NCBI GenBank assembly: GCA_002338335.1
Contig: DDIC01000064.1
Span: forward strand, 10,991-28,100
Reading direction: 5' to 3'
DNA length: 17,110 nt
DNA from: Bacteroidetes bacterium UBA1860
GTDB lineage: Bacteria > Bacteroidota > Rhodothermia > Balneolales > Balneolaceae
The position numbers were made by a program, and so were the translations under genes. The notes under the pieces were generated by a model. The model made no database searches. It was not told the origin of the DNA and saw only the letters and a list, made by a program, of their open reading frames with translations. Every line of letters begins with the position of its first letter. Positions within the stretch are counted from its first letter, which is position 1. Shown piece by piece: positions 7,263 through 15,473 of the stretch.

Positions 7263-9317
7263 ATGGAATCCCGCCTGATCAGCACCAAATCCGCGTCATT
7301 CTTTTGCCTGACCTTCGCTATAGCCATTTTTGCCCCATCCGTTTTTAAAACGGGACTTGTTTTTGGACAAAGCGGTACCCAGACTGGGCAATCTTCATCA
7401 TCCATGGAGTATAAAGAGGTCCAGCCGGCTTTCTTTTTTGCATCTGACGAAGAAGCTGCGCCCGAAACACCAACGAGCGTAACGTTTGAAGGATCCTTAG
7501 TCAAAATAGCCGATGTTTACGAGCTTCATCTTAAGGCTGTTCGTGCCATGCTAGAACAAGATTTATTGGCTGCAGAAACCCACATCATGTCGGCATTAGA
7601 GTCCATGCAGACAATGATCCAGGAAGACGAGACCTTGCTTGAAGACCGTCGGTTTAATGAACTTCTGCGCACTGTTACGACTGAGTACAGAGAATTTTAT
7701 GGAATTGAACCCGAGGAGCAACTCGTTGAAGGGAGTGTGTTCGAAATCCAACAAGAGCTTTATTTAGAGGATGATTTAGTGATCTCAAATGAGGCACTGG
7801 ATTTACCCGATGATCTTGCCCTCAACAAAACAGACGTCCCTCTTGTCCAGAATAATCAGGTGAATCGCCACTTGATGTACTACACGATCCGTCGACCCGA
7901 GGTCATGGAAACATGGTTGGAGCGTTCTGAGATTTATTTCCCAATGATGCGTGAAATCTTCAAAGAAGAAGGGACACCTGAAGAACTCATTCACCTCTCA
8001 ATGATAGAATCTGGTTTGCGACCAACAGCACGAAGCTGGGCCTCTGCGGTTGGGTTATGGCAATTTATCCAAGCGACTGGATCGATGTATGGCCTTGACG
8101 TGACGTGGTGGGTGGATGAACGTCGAGATCCTGAAAAAGCCACGCGTGCGGCTGCACAACACTTGCGAGATCTGTATCAAGTCTGGGGTGACTGGCACCT
8201 TGCCATGGCAAACTACAATATTTCCCCACGTGGCCTCAACCGTGCGATTCGCGCTGCTGGAGGGGTCGAAGATTATTGGACTGCGTATCCATTTCTGCCT
8301 CGTGAAACACGTGGATACGTCCCGGGGTTTATTGCTGCAACGATGATTGCAACCAATCCTGAGTCGTTTGGTTTTGAAAAAGAGTACGGCGTAGAGCCCT
8401 ACAGTTATGATGAAGTGAATGTTGCTGGGCTCATGCCCCTTGAGGCTCTCGCCGAGGCGGCAGGGATTACAACAGACGAACTCAAAGCTCTTAATCCAGA
8501 GCTCCTTCGATGGGCGACGCCACCGGTGGAATCCTACGCATTAAAAATCCCGTCGGGCACGCGGGGTGATTTTATGATCGCGTACAATAAGATCCCAAAA
8601 GAGAAACAAATTCAAGACGTGGCGGTTCATGAAGTGCGCTCAGGGGAAAATCTAGGCTGGATTGCTCGAAAATATGGAACCTCTGTTCGCGCACTCTTTG
8701 AGACCAATGAAGGTCTTCGATCGACCATTTATCCTGGCCAAAAAATCATGGTGCCGATTGCTGAAGCTCGTTATAACCAAACGGTAGCTATGACCTCGTC
8801 CTCAAGATCTCAACGCTCTTCGAGTACACAACAACGTGCGGCGGCTCCAGCGAACTCAACAGCCATGACCTATATCGTAAAAGCGAATGACACCATAGGA
8901 CACATTGCGGAATGGTATGATGTGAGAGCCTCACAAATTCGTGGGTGGAACGGGATTGGAAACACGATTCGACGGGGTCAGAAACTTCAAATTTATGTTC
9001 CTAATGCAAGAAAAGAGTATTACAGAACCGTGGAAAAACTCGATTTCGGCGCTAAGCAAGCCATAGAAAAAAGACAGCGAGCAGGAGAAAACATTTTTGA
9101 AGGAATAGCCATAGCATCAGCCCAAACAGGTTCTGCTGGGAGTCAATCCCTCATGAATCAAAACGCAGGATCAACACGCTCATATACAGTAAGAAATCGA
9201 GATACGCTCATCGAAATCGCCGATTCTTATGGTGTTACCGTCCAATCCATTCAACAAGAAAATGGATTACGAGGCACAGTGATTTACCCTGGGCAAGTTT
9301 TGCGTATTCCTCAGTAA
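7263..9317 (+). CDS. mltD: MltD-like membrane-bound lytic transglycosylase with LysM repeats
   Basis: A 684-residue secreted peptidoglycan enzyme that should cleave the MurNAc-GlcNAc bond to form 1,6-anhydro-MurNAc ends. An N-terminal hydrophobic signal covers about 10-35; I see no lipobox Cys, unlike E. coli MltD, so it may be cleaved and periplasmic or stay tethered. An acidic, helical N-terminal region (about 75-150) precedes the SLT domain (about 225-360). That domain has the catalytic glutamate E249 in 'SMIESGL', then 'AVGLWQFI' (262-269), 'DERRDPEKATRAAAQHL' (285-301) and 'ANYNISPRGLNRAI'. A degenerate LysM-like segment (about 388-430, 'LNPELLRWATPP') is normal for MltD. Three clear LysM modules follow at about 456-497, 536-579 and 640-683, separated by Ser/Gln/Ala-rich linkers. 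They should bind glycan strands. No good Shine-Dalgarno is seen. Confidence 0.92.
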   Translation: MESRLISTKSASFFCLTFAIAIFAPSVFKTGLVFGQSGTQTGQSSSSMEYKEVQPAFFFASDEEAAPETPTSVTFEGSLVKIADVYELHLKAVRAMLEQDLLAAETHIMSALESMQTMIQEDETLLEDRRFNELLRTVTTEYREFYGIEPEEQLVEGSVFEIQQELYLEDDLVISNEALDLPDDLALNKTDVPLVQNNQVNRHLMYYTIRRPEVMETWLERSEIYFPMMREIFKEEGTPEELIHLSMIESGLRPTARSWASAVGLWQFIQATGSMYGLDVTWWVDERRDPEKATRAAAQHLRDLYQVWGDWHLAMANYNISPRGLNRAIRAAGGVEDYWTAYPFLPRETRGYVPGFIAATMIATNPESFGFEKEYGVEPYSYDEVNVAGLMPLEALAEAAGITTDELKALNPELLRWATPPVESYALKIPSGTRGDFMIAYNKIPKEKQIQDVAVHEVRSGENLGWIARKYGTSVRALFETNEGLRSTIYPGQKIMVPIAEARYNQTVAMTSSSRSQRSSSTQQRAAAPANSTAMTYIVKANDTIGHIAEWYDVRASQIRGWNGIGNTIRRGQKLQIYVPNARKEYYRTVEKLDFGAKQAIEKRQRAGENIFEGIAIASAQTGSAGSQSLMNQNAGSTRSYTVRNRDTLIEIADSYGVTVQSIQQENGLRGTVIYPGQVLRIPQ

Positions 9318-9331
9318 GGGGCTCCGCGCGT

Positions 9332-10231
9332 ATGCGTGCCGATCTACATACCCATACCACTTGCTCAGATGGCAAGAGCTCACCACTCGAGATTGTGAAG
9401 CGAGCAAAGAAGGAAGGACTTGATGTCATAGCGATCACGGACCACGACTCGATGCGTGCCTATGATGAGCTGGCAAAGGGTGAGCCAGGAAACGAAGAAT
9501 TCGCTTATGACTCCACTATTGCCACTGCTGCCACGTCTACACCTTTTCCCACGCTGATTCCAGGGGCTGAGATGACTGCCAAAGATGAAGGTGTAAGCGT
9601 TCATTTGCTGGCCTATGGATTGGATCCAAGTAGGGAAGATGTGAAGACTTTAATGGCTTCGCAGAGGAATAGCCGAAAAAAACGAGTTGAGCGAATTCTT
9701 GAGATGCTTGCCGTGAAAGGGGTCTCTGTGGAGATGGATGAGGTGTTGTTTGAAGCAGGGCGTGCCAATCTAGGCCGGCCTCACGTTGCGGCTGCATTAA
9801 TCCGAAAAAATGTCGTTCAGTCGATTCAAGAGGCCTTCACCCGGTACCTTAATCCAGAAGCATTAGAAGGATTGGCCAAAGGGTATCCAACGTCTGCAGA
9901 GCTTATCCCTAAGTTGAAATCACTTGGTGGAGTGGTCATTTTGGCCCATCCTGGGAGGTTGTGGACGCTTGAAGAGATGGACCAATTCCGTGCTCAGGGG
10001 GTTGATGGACTGGAAGTGATCCACCCAAGTCATAATTATGAGCTTCAAAAAACGCTTGGTCAATATGCGGATCGACATCATCTCCTCAAAACGGGTGGAA
10101 GTGACTATCATGGTGACGGTGAACAGTATCATGCCTATTTTGGAATTGTGACGATCACATCAGACTGGGTAACCCGACTTCAAGAAGCCATTGGTCGTCG
10201 TGGAGGACTCAAAACATGGGCTCCAGCCTGA
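9332..10231 (+). CDS. PHP-domain phosphoesterase (TrpH/YciV-like)
   Basis: A 299-residue PHP-family metal hydrolase, probably cytoplasmic. The metal site is complete: 'LHTHTTCSDG' at 5-14 (H6, H8, D13), 'ITDHDS' at 35-40 (D37, H38), 'PGAEM' at 77-81 (E80), H91, 'GRPHVA' at 148-153, 'LAHPGR' at 204-209 (H206) and 'GGSDYHG' at 255-261 (D258, H260). The order and the central helical insertion match the TrpH/YciV branch, whose studied members remove phosphate from 3',5'-bisphosphonucleotides or degrade short RNA (RNase AM). Between 'DHDS' and 'PGAEM' there are about 14 residues more than I expect, rich in Ala, Thr and Ser. AAGGGG just before ATG 9332 may act in initiation, though about 10 nt away. 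The next gene, ribH, begins 25 bp downstream. The true substrate is not shown by the sequence. Confidence 0.9.
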   Translation: MRADLHTHTTCSDGKSSPLEIVKRAKKEGLDVIAITDHDSMRAYDELAKGEPGNEEFAYDSTIATAATSTPFPTLIPGAEMTAKDEGVSVHLLAYGLDPSREDVKTLMASQRNSRKKRVERILEMLAVKGVSVEMDEVLFEAGRANLGRPHVAAALIRKNVVQSIQEAFTRYLNPEALEGLAKGYPTSAELIPKLKSLGGVVILAHPGRLWTLEEMDQFRAQGVDGLEVIHPSHNYELQKTLGQYADRHHLLKTGGSDYHGDGEQYHAYFGIVTITSDWVTRLQEAIGRRGGLKTWAPA

Positions 10232-10256
10232 ATCTATTCCCCATAATAAGCGCAAC

Positions 10257-10730
10257 ATGAAAACATTTTCCTGGTCATCAACTCGAATTGCAATTGTTTA
10301 CTCTGAATGGAACTCTGTGGTGACAGAGGCGATGAAAGAGGGAGCCATCAAGGCATTAAAGGGAAAAGGGATCCTAGAGGAGAATATTCAACTCATTGCT
10401 TGTCCAGGGGCCTATGAAATCCCATTGGCACTCAAAATGGTCTTGGATCGCAACAAGAATAAGATGGATGATACCATTCATGGATTGGTGGCACTGGGTG
10501 CCGTGATCCAGGGCGAAACCCCCCATTTTGATGTGATTAATCAAGGCGTAACCCAAGGGATTATGCGGTTAATGCTTGACACGGGCACGCCGATTGGCTT
10601 TGGAATCTTGACGACCCACACGGTGCAACAGGCAATGGATAGGGCGAATCCAGCAAAAGGAAATAAGGGTGCAGAGGCAGCGCTTGCCATGTGCTCGATG
10701 CTAGAAGTTAAATTTGATTTAGGCCATTGA
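10257..10730 (+). CDS. ribH: 6,7-dimethyl-8-ribityllumazine synthase
   Basis: A 157-residue enzyme that condenses 5-amino-6-ribitylaminouracil with 3,4-dihydroxybutanone 4-phosphate, the penultimate step of riboflavin synthesis. It shows 'PGAYEIPLAL' at 50-59, the phosphate/substrate loop 'GAVIQGETPHFDVI' at 81-94 with the catalytic histidine H90, 'GFGILTTHTVQQAMDRA' at 114-130 and 'NKGAEAA' at 136-142. The early substrate motif, usually F-N, is W18-N19 here. Length is standard for subunits that form pentamers or 60-mer capsids. I chose ATG 10257. A GTG at 10191 would add 22 residues, overlap the PHP gene by 41 bp, and has no family match. No other riboflavin gene is in the window, and no FMN riboswitch fits the 25 bp gap. 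Confidence 0.95.
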   Translation: MKTFSWSSTRIAIVYSEWNSVVTEAMKEGAIKALKGKGILEENIQLIACPGAYEIPLALKMVLDRNKNKMDDTIHGLVALGAVIQGETPHFDVINQGVTQGIMRLMLDTGTPIGFGILTTHTVQQAMDRANPAKGNKGAEAALAMCSMLEVKFDLGH

Positions 10731-10740
10731 ATCCAATAAT

Positions 10741-10769
10741 TTTATCGTTTGCACGTTTTACATTATATA
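10741..10769 (+). promoter_or_regulatory. Possible promoter for the uppS-bamA-ompH block
   Basis: The 81 bp gap between ribH and uppS is AT-rich in its first half. TATATA at 10764-10769 could be a -10 element (4 of 6 bases), with TTTATC at 10741-10746 as a weak -35 (3 of 6) at 17 bp spacing. This is the largest gap within the pyrG-to-ompH run, so it is the natural place for an internal promoter. The motif match alone is weak. Confidence 0.2.
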
Positions 10770-10811
10770 CGTGGGAATTCCTGCACCAAAACGACCTAGT
10801 GGACGACCCTT

Positions 10812-11639
10812 TTGACCACGTTTGACATTACAAATTCGAAGCAAAGTGAGGAGGACAAAGCGCTCCAAGAAGCGTTGAAAGCCTCTGGCGCTATACCTGA
10901 GCACATTGCTGTCATTATGGACGGCAACGGTCGGTGGGCTCAACAAAAAGGGGGGCTACGGATCTTAGGTCATCGCAATGGTGTCGCTTCGGTGCGAGAT
11001 ATTACTGAGTCTTGCGCTCAGCTTGGGGTAAAACATCTGACACTGTACGCGTTTTCGACCGAAAATTGGGGCCGACCCGAAGAAGAAGTGAATGGGCTAA
11101 TGAAGCTGTTGGTTGCCACACTTGAATCTGAAGCAGAAACCTTGCGCAGAAACAATATTAGGCTGGTCACCATTGGACAATGCGATCGTTTTCCTGCAGA
11201 TATTCAAAAAAAGTTGGATGAGGTCAAGGCGCTGACTGCCGATAATACACACATGGTGCTATGTTTAGCGTTGAGCTATTCTGGGCGTTGGGATATTACG
11301 CAGGCGGTTCAACACATTGCGCAGAAGGTTGCAGAAGGGACGGTTCTGCCTCACGAGATAGACGATGACATGATTTCGGAGCATTTGGCTACAGCCGGAA
11401 AACCTGATCCAGATTTGGTCATCCGAACCAGCGGTGAGTTTCGTGTGAGTAACTTTTTGTTATGGCAACTCGCCTATTCAGAATTTTTTGTCTCCGCAAC
11501 GTTTTGGCCCGATTTTCGAAGGGATGAATTGTATAACGCGATTGAATCATTTCAACAGAGAGATCGACGTTTTGGCAAATTATCCAAACGACATACGAAA
11601 TCGATCCCCTCATCGGTTATACGAACCCTGATGTCTTAA
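10812..11639 (+). CDS. uppS: Isoprenyl transferase (undecaprenyl diphosphate synthase), TTG start
   Basis: A 275-residue cis-prenyltransferase that extends farnesyl diphosphate with isopentenyl diphosphate to make the C55 carrier lipid for peptidoglycan and surface polysaccharides. The P-loop 'HIAVIMDGNGRWA' (31-43) holds catalytic D37. 'LYAFSTENW' (78-86) and 'DPDLVIRTSGEFRVSNFLLW' (199-218) bind substrate and magnesium, and 'ALSYSGRWDI' (153-162) is a form I associate with Bacteroidota. No ATG or GTG precedes 'MDGNGRW' in this frame, and a TAG stop at 10797-10799 bounds it. TTG 10812 is preferred because the conserved 'LQEALKASGAIPEH' needs an upstream start; TTG 10875 would remove part of it. 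The gene lies 15 bp before bamA, an arrangement common in this phylum. Confidence 0.95.
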   Translation: MTTFDITNSKQSEEDKALQEALKASGAIPEHIAVIMDGNGRWAQQKGGLRILGHRNGVASVRDITESCAQLGVKHLTLYAFSTENWGRPEEEVNGLMKLLVATLESEAETLRRNNIRLVTIGQCDRFPADIQKKLDEVKALTADNTHMVLCLALSYSGRWDITQAVQHIAQKVAEGTVLPHEIDDDMISEHLATAGKPDPDLVIRTSGEFRVSNFLLWQLAYSEFFVSATFWPDFRRDELYNAIESFQQRDRRFGKLSKRHTKSIPSSVIRTLMS

Positions 11640-11654
11640 TCGACCTCGTTCTCT

Positions 11655-14240
11655 ATGATATTTTCCCGTTTATTCTTTACACAATCACCCCTTGTGACCT
11701 CTTCCTTGATAGGGATGCTACTGCTAGGTCTGCATGTCGTGCCAAATCCGGTTCTAGCCCAAGAGGTGACACCAGCCCCACAAACAACCAGCGAAGCCAC
11801 GCAAGATACCGTTGCAGAAAAGGCGCCATTGCAACTTGTCGACCCAACGACAGTCACGGCGAGTCCTGAGGTAGTGCGTAGTATCACTTTTGACGGTTTA
11901 ATCACCGCTCGAGAGACCTATTTAGCCTCATTGGTTGGGATTTCTGTAGGCGATGTGGTGCGAGTTCCAGGTCCAAAGATTGCCAGTGCAATTCAGCAAC
12001 TCTACCGAACAGGTCTGTTTTCTAATGTCGCCATTGATTACACCGAGCGCTCTGGAGCGGGTGGTATTGATCTCACGATATTTGTGGAAGAGCAACCACG
12101 CCTTGATCGATATGAACTGCTTGGAATCAAACGCTCAGAACAGCGTGACTTGCGCAAGCGAGTCTCATTGCTCTCTGGATTTGCTGTAACACGGTCTGTG
12201 AAAGCGCAAGCGATTTCGACGATCCAAGATTTCTACACAGAGAAAGGATTCTGGGATACTAAAGTGGAGATAGAGGAGACGCCCACCTCGAGCATCAGCA
12301 ACCGTGTTCGACTTGATATTACCATTACCCCAGGGGACAACCACCGCATTCGTGAACTCGATTTTGTGGGCAACGAGCAATTGTCTGACAGAAAACTGGC
12401 TAAAACCTTCAAAACACTCAAAGAGGATCGCTGGTGGAGACTGTTCAAGCGGCATGTCTACAAAGAGGAAGATTTTGAAGAAGGGGTCGATAATGTGTTA
12501 GCCCTCTATCGAGAGCAAGGGTTTCGTGATGTTCGTTTTACTCAGGATAGTGTATTTGTGGACGAGTGGCGCAATGGGGATCCTGGAGTGATTGTGAAGC
12601 TCGAGATCGAAGAGGGGCCTCAATATAAGGTTCGAAACATTACATGGGATGGAAATACGATCTATACAGATGAGCAGCTGTCTCTTGCCCTTGAATTTGA
12701 GCCTGGAGACATCTTCAACGAGTCCAAATACCAGGAAAATCTCAATTTCAAGCAGGATAACAGTGATATCACAAGCCTGTATCACAATGTTGGATATCTC
12801 TTTTTTGATATTCGCCCGACCTTATCCGTTGTAGGCAAGGATTCGGTCGATATGAACTTCGAGATTATCGAAAATGACATTGCCACCATCTCTGAAGTAA
12901 CATTCACGGGCAATGAGAAAACGCATGACGATGTCGTGCGTCGAACACTACGGACCGTGCCAGGGCAAACCTACAGCCGTGCGAATATTATCCGGTCGAT
13001 TCGAGAGTTAGGCAACCTTGGGTATTTCAGTCCAGAGGGTATTAATCCAGTTCCTTATCCAAATTTCACTGAGAAAACCGTGGAGCTTGAGTATCAGCTT
13101 GATGAGTCACAAAGCACCGATAACTTTGAGTTCTCTGGGGGATTTGGTGGTCGTCAGATTGGGGTTATTCTTTCTGCGCGGATGAATTTCAACAATTTCT
13201 CACTGCAACGTGCTCTTAATCGAGAAGGCTGGGCGCCAATCCCTTCAGGTGATGGACAAAAGCTCTCTCTTGGGGTTCAAGTCACTGGTCGTGGATATCA
13301 GAGCTACTCAATGAGTTTCCAAGAGCCATGGCTGAATGGGAAACCCACCTCGCTTGGATTCTCTCTATCATATGATGTCCTGAACTACAACAGAAACTAC
13401 TTCAGTCTCTATTCCACTCGGAATTACGAGTTATTCAATACATCTTTGTCGATTGGTAAGCGCCTCCGTTGGCCCGATGATTATTTCCAAATCAGTACAG
13501 CGCTCTCATACCAACTCTATAATGTCGAAGGGCAAAGTAGTTTTCTGGGAACAGGAACGGCCAATATCTTGAGTATTCGTCAAGTCATCGAACGAAATTC
13601 ACTCGATAATTTCATTAGCCCGATGTCAGGGTCAAAGTTTAGCCTTTCCGCTGAAATAGCGCCACCTCTCGCTGGTTTCAATCAATACTACAAACTCAAA
13701 ACCAGCTATCAGCACCACCATACGATTATTGACAAACTGGTCTTTTCTGCCTCCACTGAATCAGGCTACATTGGATACTTTGGCGCAGGTGAACGAAGCA
13801 ATTTCCAACGTTTTTACCTAGGTGGAACCCAAATCCAGCAGCGTCAAAACTTTATCAATGACAACATTGATATGCGTGGATTCCCTGGCGGATTTAATGG
13901 CGTGATTTCTCCGGTGGATGATTTCCAAGTTCAGGTTGGCGGGCGGATGTACGTAAAACATGTTTTGGAACTACGCTACCCTGCTGTGTCTAATGAACAG
14001 CTTCAATTGATTCCATATCTCTTTGTGGATGCTGGAAATGCTTATGCCAACCTAAATGAATTTGATCCCTTCCGCTTGAAGCGTGCCGCTGGAATGGGTG
14101 CCCGGGTATTCTTGCCGATCCTTGGTCTGGTTGATTTGAGTTATGGGTACCGACTCGACGGGACTGCAGCGCACAATGATGGCGATGGATTGCGTCCTAG
14201 GACATGGGAATTCTTGTTTAACATTGGGGCTCCTTTTTAA
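11655..14240 (+). CDS. bamA: BamA, outer membrane protein assembly factor (Omp85 family)
   Basis: An 861-residue Omp85 protein, the core of the machine that folds and inserts beta-barrel proteins into the outer membrane. The signal peptide ends near 'VLAQ' (33-36), and a Thr/Ala-rich linker follows to about 70. Five POTRA domains can be traced by their opening strands and 'GLF' / 'KGF' / 'QGF' turns at about 73-147, 150-228, 230-322, 325-408 and 411-485. The C-terminal half is a 16-strand barrel of alternating aromatic residues. The conserved loop-6 motif is present as 'MRGFPGGFNG' (740-749, R741-G742-F743). The final strand ends in Phe 861, the usual outer-membrane C-terminal signal. Length is normal for the family. 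It starts 15 bp after uppS with no visible Shine-Dalgarno, and the first chaperone gene begins 10 bp after its stop. Confidence 0.97.
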   Translation: MIFSRLFFTQSPLVTSSLIGMLLLGLHVVPNPVLAQEVTPAPQTTSEATQDTVAEKAPLQLVDPTTVTASPEVVRSITFDGLITARETYLASLVGISVGDVVRVPGPKIASAIQQLYRTGLFSNVAIDYTERSGAGGIDLTIFVEEQPRLDRYELLGIKRSEQRDLRKRVSLLSGFAVTRSVKAQAISTIQDFYTEKGFWDTKVEIEETPTSSISNRVRLDITITPGDNHRIRELDFVGNEQLSDRKLAKTFKTLKEDRWWRLFKRHVYKEEDFEEGVDNVLALYREQGFRDVRFTQDSVFVDEWRNGDPGVIVKLEIEEGPQYKVRNITWDGNTIYTDEQLSLALEFEPGDIFNESKYQENLNFKQDNSDITSLYHNVGYLFFDIRPTLSVVGKDSVDMNFEIIENDIATISEVTFTGNEKTHDDVVRRTLRTVPGQTYSRANIIRSIRELGNLGYFSPEGINPVPYPNFTEKTVELEYQLDESQSTDNFEFSGGFGGRQIGVILSARMNFNNFSLQRALNREGWAPIPSGDGQKLSLGVQVTGRGYQSYSMSFQEPWLNGKPTSLGFSLSYDVLNYNRNYFSLYSTRNYELFNTSLSIGKRLRWPDDYFQISTALSYQLYNVEGQSSFLGTGTANILSIRQVIERNSLDNFISPMSGSKFSLSAEIAPPLAGFNQYYKLKTSYQHHHTIIDKLVFSASTESGYIGYFGAGERSNFQRFYLGGTQIQQRQNFINDNIDMRGFPGGFNGVISPVDDFQVQVGGRMYVKHVLELRYPAVSNEQLQLIPYLFVDAGNAYANLNEFDPFRLKRAAGMGARVFLPILGLVDLSYGYRLDGTAAHNDGDGLRPRTWEFLFNIGAPF

Positions 14241-14250
14241 CGCGAGCTAA

Positions 14251-14871
14251 ATGGCTACTGATACCATGCATTCAAAGAAGAATCGACATAGTTTGGGAAG
14301 AGTAGCGGTTCTAGGACTACTGGTGGCCTTGGCACTTCCATTCATGCCAGGTAACACAGCCTTAGATGCCCATGGGCAACGACTTTTGGGTCAACGGAGT
14401 AATGTTGGATTCATAGATACTGAGATTGTGATGTCCAAGATGCCCGAATTTCAGGGAATACAAAAGCAACTTGATCAGCTCGAATCGAATTGGGAGTCCG
14501 AGCTCACGGTGTTGGAAGAGGAATTACAAGTGCTAAAGGAAGAGTACGAAGCACGTGAGATTTTGTACACCGATGAAGTAAAAGCGCAAAAACTTGCTGA
14601 GATTGAACAGAAGCAAGCGATCGTGGATGGATTCCTAGAAACCAAATTTGGCCCTGACGGAGAGTATTATACCCGCCAAAGAGAGCTCATGCAGCCTTTG
14701 CAACGAACCATCCATGATGCGATCAAAATTATTGCGGAGGAGGAAGGGTACAATCTCGTCTTGGACCGAGCGCAACAAATAGGGTTGATTTATGCAGAAC
14801 CCGAGTTTGACATCACTCAACTAGTTCTTGTTGAGCTTGGGATAGAGGAGGAGCAGAATCGCGTCTTTTAG
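14251..14871 (+). CDS. ompH: OmpH/Skp family periplasmic chaperone, copy 1
   Basis: A 206-residue member of the Skp/OmpH family, trimeric 'jellyfish' chaperones that carry unfolded outer-membrane proteins to BamA. A signal sequence spans about 16-40, its exact cleavage site unclear. The mature part begins with the family's 'NVGFIDTEIVMSKMPEF' (51-67). A long charged coiled-coil hairpin follows (about 68-160, Glu/Lys/Gln-rich), then the closing segment 'GYNLVLDRAQQIGLIYAEPEFDIT' pattern across 166-189. It is the most divergent of the three copies: the middle is more acidic, and a short tail ends in Phe. ATG 14266 (MHSKKN) is an alternative start giving a more usual signal peptide. Position right after bamA supports the chaperone role. 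Confidence 0.92.
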   Translation: MATDTMHSKKNRHSLGRVAVLGLLVALALPFMPGNTALDAHGQRLLGQRSNVGFIDTEIVMSKMPEFQGIQKQLDQLESNWESELTVLEEELQVLKEEYEAREILYTDEVKAQKLAEIEQKQAIVDGFLETKFGPDGEYYTRQRELMQPLQRTIHDAIKIIAEEEGYNLVLDRAQQIGLIYAEPEFDITQLVLVELGIEEEQNRVF

Positions 14872-14921
14872 AGAAAAAATCCCTACTTTTAAGATTGTCT
14901 AAATCTATGATAAATAACGTT

Positions 14922-15473
14922 ATGAAAACCTTCCTTCTCTCGCTGTTGCTAGTCATGGCTAGCCTAACGGCTTATGCACAGTCTTCTATAGGGATTATGA
15001 ATCCTCAAGAGGTCCTAGCGGAGCTTCCAGAGACTCAGGCTGTCGAACAGCAGCTCCAGCAATTTGTCGCCGAGCGACAAGCAGACTTCGAAACGCGTTA
15101 CACAACATGGGTTCAAGATGTGACAACGTTTCAAGAAAGTGTAGCCGAAGGAGTACTCACACCTCAAGCACAGGAACAAGAAGAACAACGGTTGACACAG
15201 CTCCAAGTAGAGCTAGAATCACTTGAACAACAGTTTCAGGCTGATCTTCAAAACCGTCGTGCTCAATTGTTAAACCCTATCCTTGAGCGAATGAACCTTG
15301 CCATGGAGCAGGTGGCACAAGATCAAAATCTTAGCCTTGTGATTAATAAAGCAACAGCTGCAGGGGATCCCATTATTTACTTTGCGTCAAATAATGCCAT
15401 CGATATTACCGAGGCAGTGGTCGCACAAATGAACTCTTCCAACGAAACGTCTAACGAAGGACAAAACGAATGA
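14922..15473 (+). CDS. ompH: OmpH/Skp family periplasmic chaperone, copy 2
   Basis: A 183-residue Skp/OmpH-like chaperone. A clean signal peptide (1-19, ending 'TAYA') is followed by 'IGIMNPQEVLAELPETQAVE' across 23-42, the family's first strand and helix. A very Gln-rich coiled-coil hairpin covers about 43-130. The closing strands 'LSLVINKATAAGDPIIYFAS' (137-156) and 'AIDITEAVVAQM' (159-170) follow. A short Asn/Ser/Glu tail ends the protein. It is closest to copy 3, sharing 'NRRAQLLNPILE' versus 'NQRRAELMAPLLE'. ATG 14922 was chosen by analogy with copy 3 ('MKKYF...'); ATG 14907 or TTG 14895 would add five or nine residues. Copy 1 ends 50 bp upstream, and its own stop overlaps copy 3 (ATGA). 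Confidence 0.92.
   Translation: MKTFLLSLLLVMASLTAYAQSSIGIMNPQEVLAELPETQAVEQQLQQFVAERQADFETRYTTWVQDVTTFQESVAEGVLTPQAQEQEEQRLTQLQVELESLEQQFQADLQNRRAQLLNPILERMNLAMEQVAQDQNLSLVINKATAAGDPIIYFASNNAIDITEAVVAQMNSSNETSNEGQNE

Noticed and set aside
7157..7504. Minus-strand 115-codon ORF across the nadE/mltD junction
   Set aside because: It lies antisense to two well supported genes and its translation shows no family features.
10191..10256. GTG-initiated extension of ribH
   Set aside because: It overlaps the end of the PHP gene by 41 bp and adds 22 residues with no lumazine synthase similarity; ATG 10257 fits the family.
10231..10256. FMN riboswitch before ribH
   Set aside because: The gap is only 25 bp, far too short for the aptamer, and no matching structure is seen.
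14892..14906. Small inverted repeat AGATT/AATCT between chaperone copies 1 and 2
   Set aside because: A 5 bp AT-rich stem is too weak for a terminator and lies just before the start of copy 2; chance is the simplest explanation.
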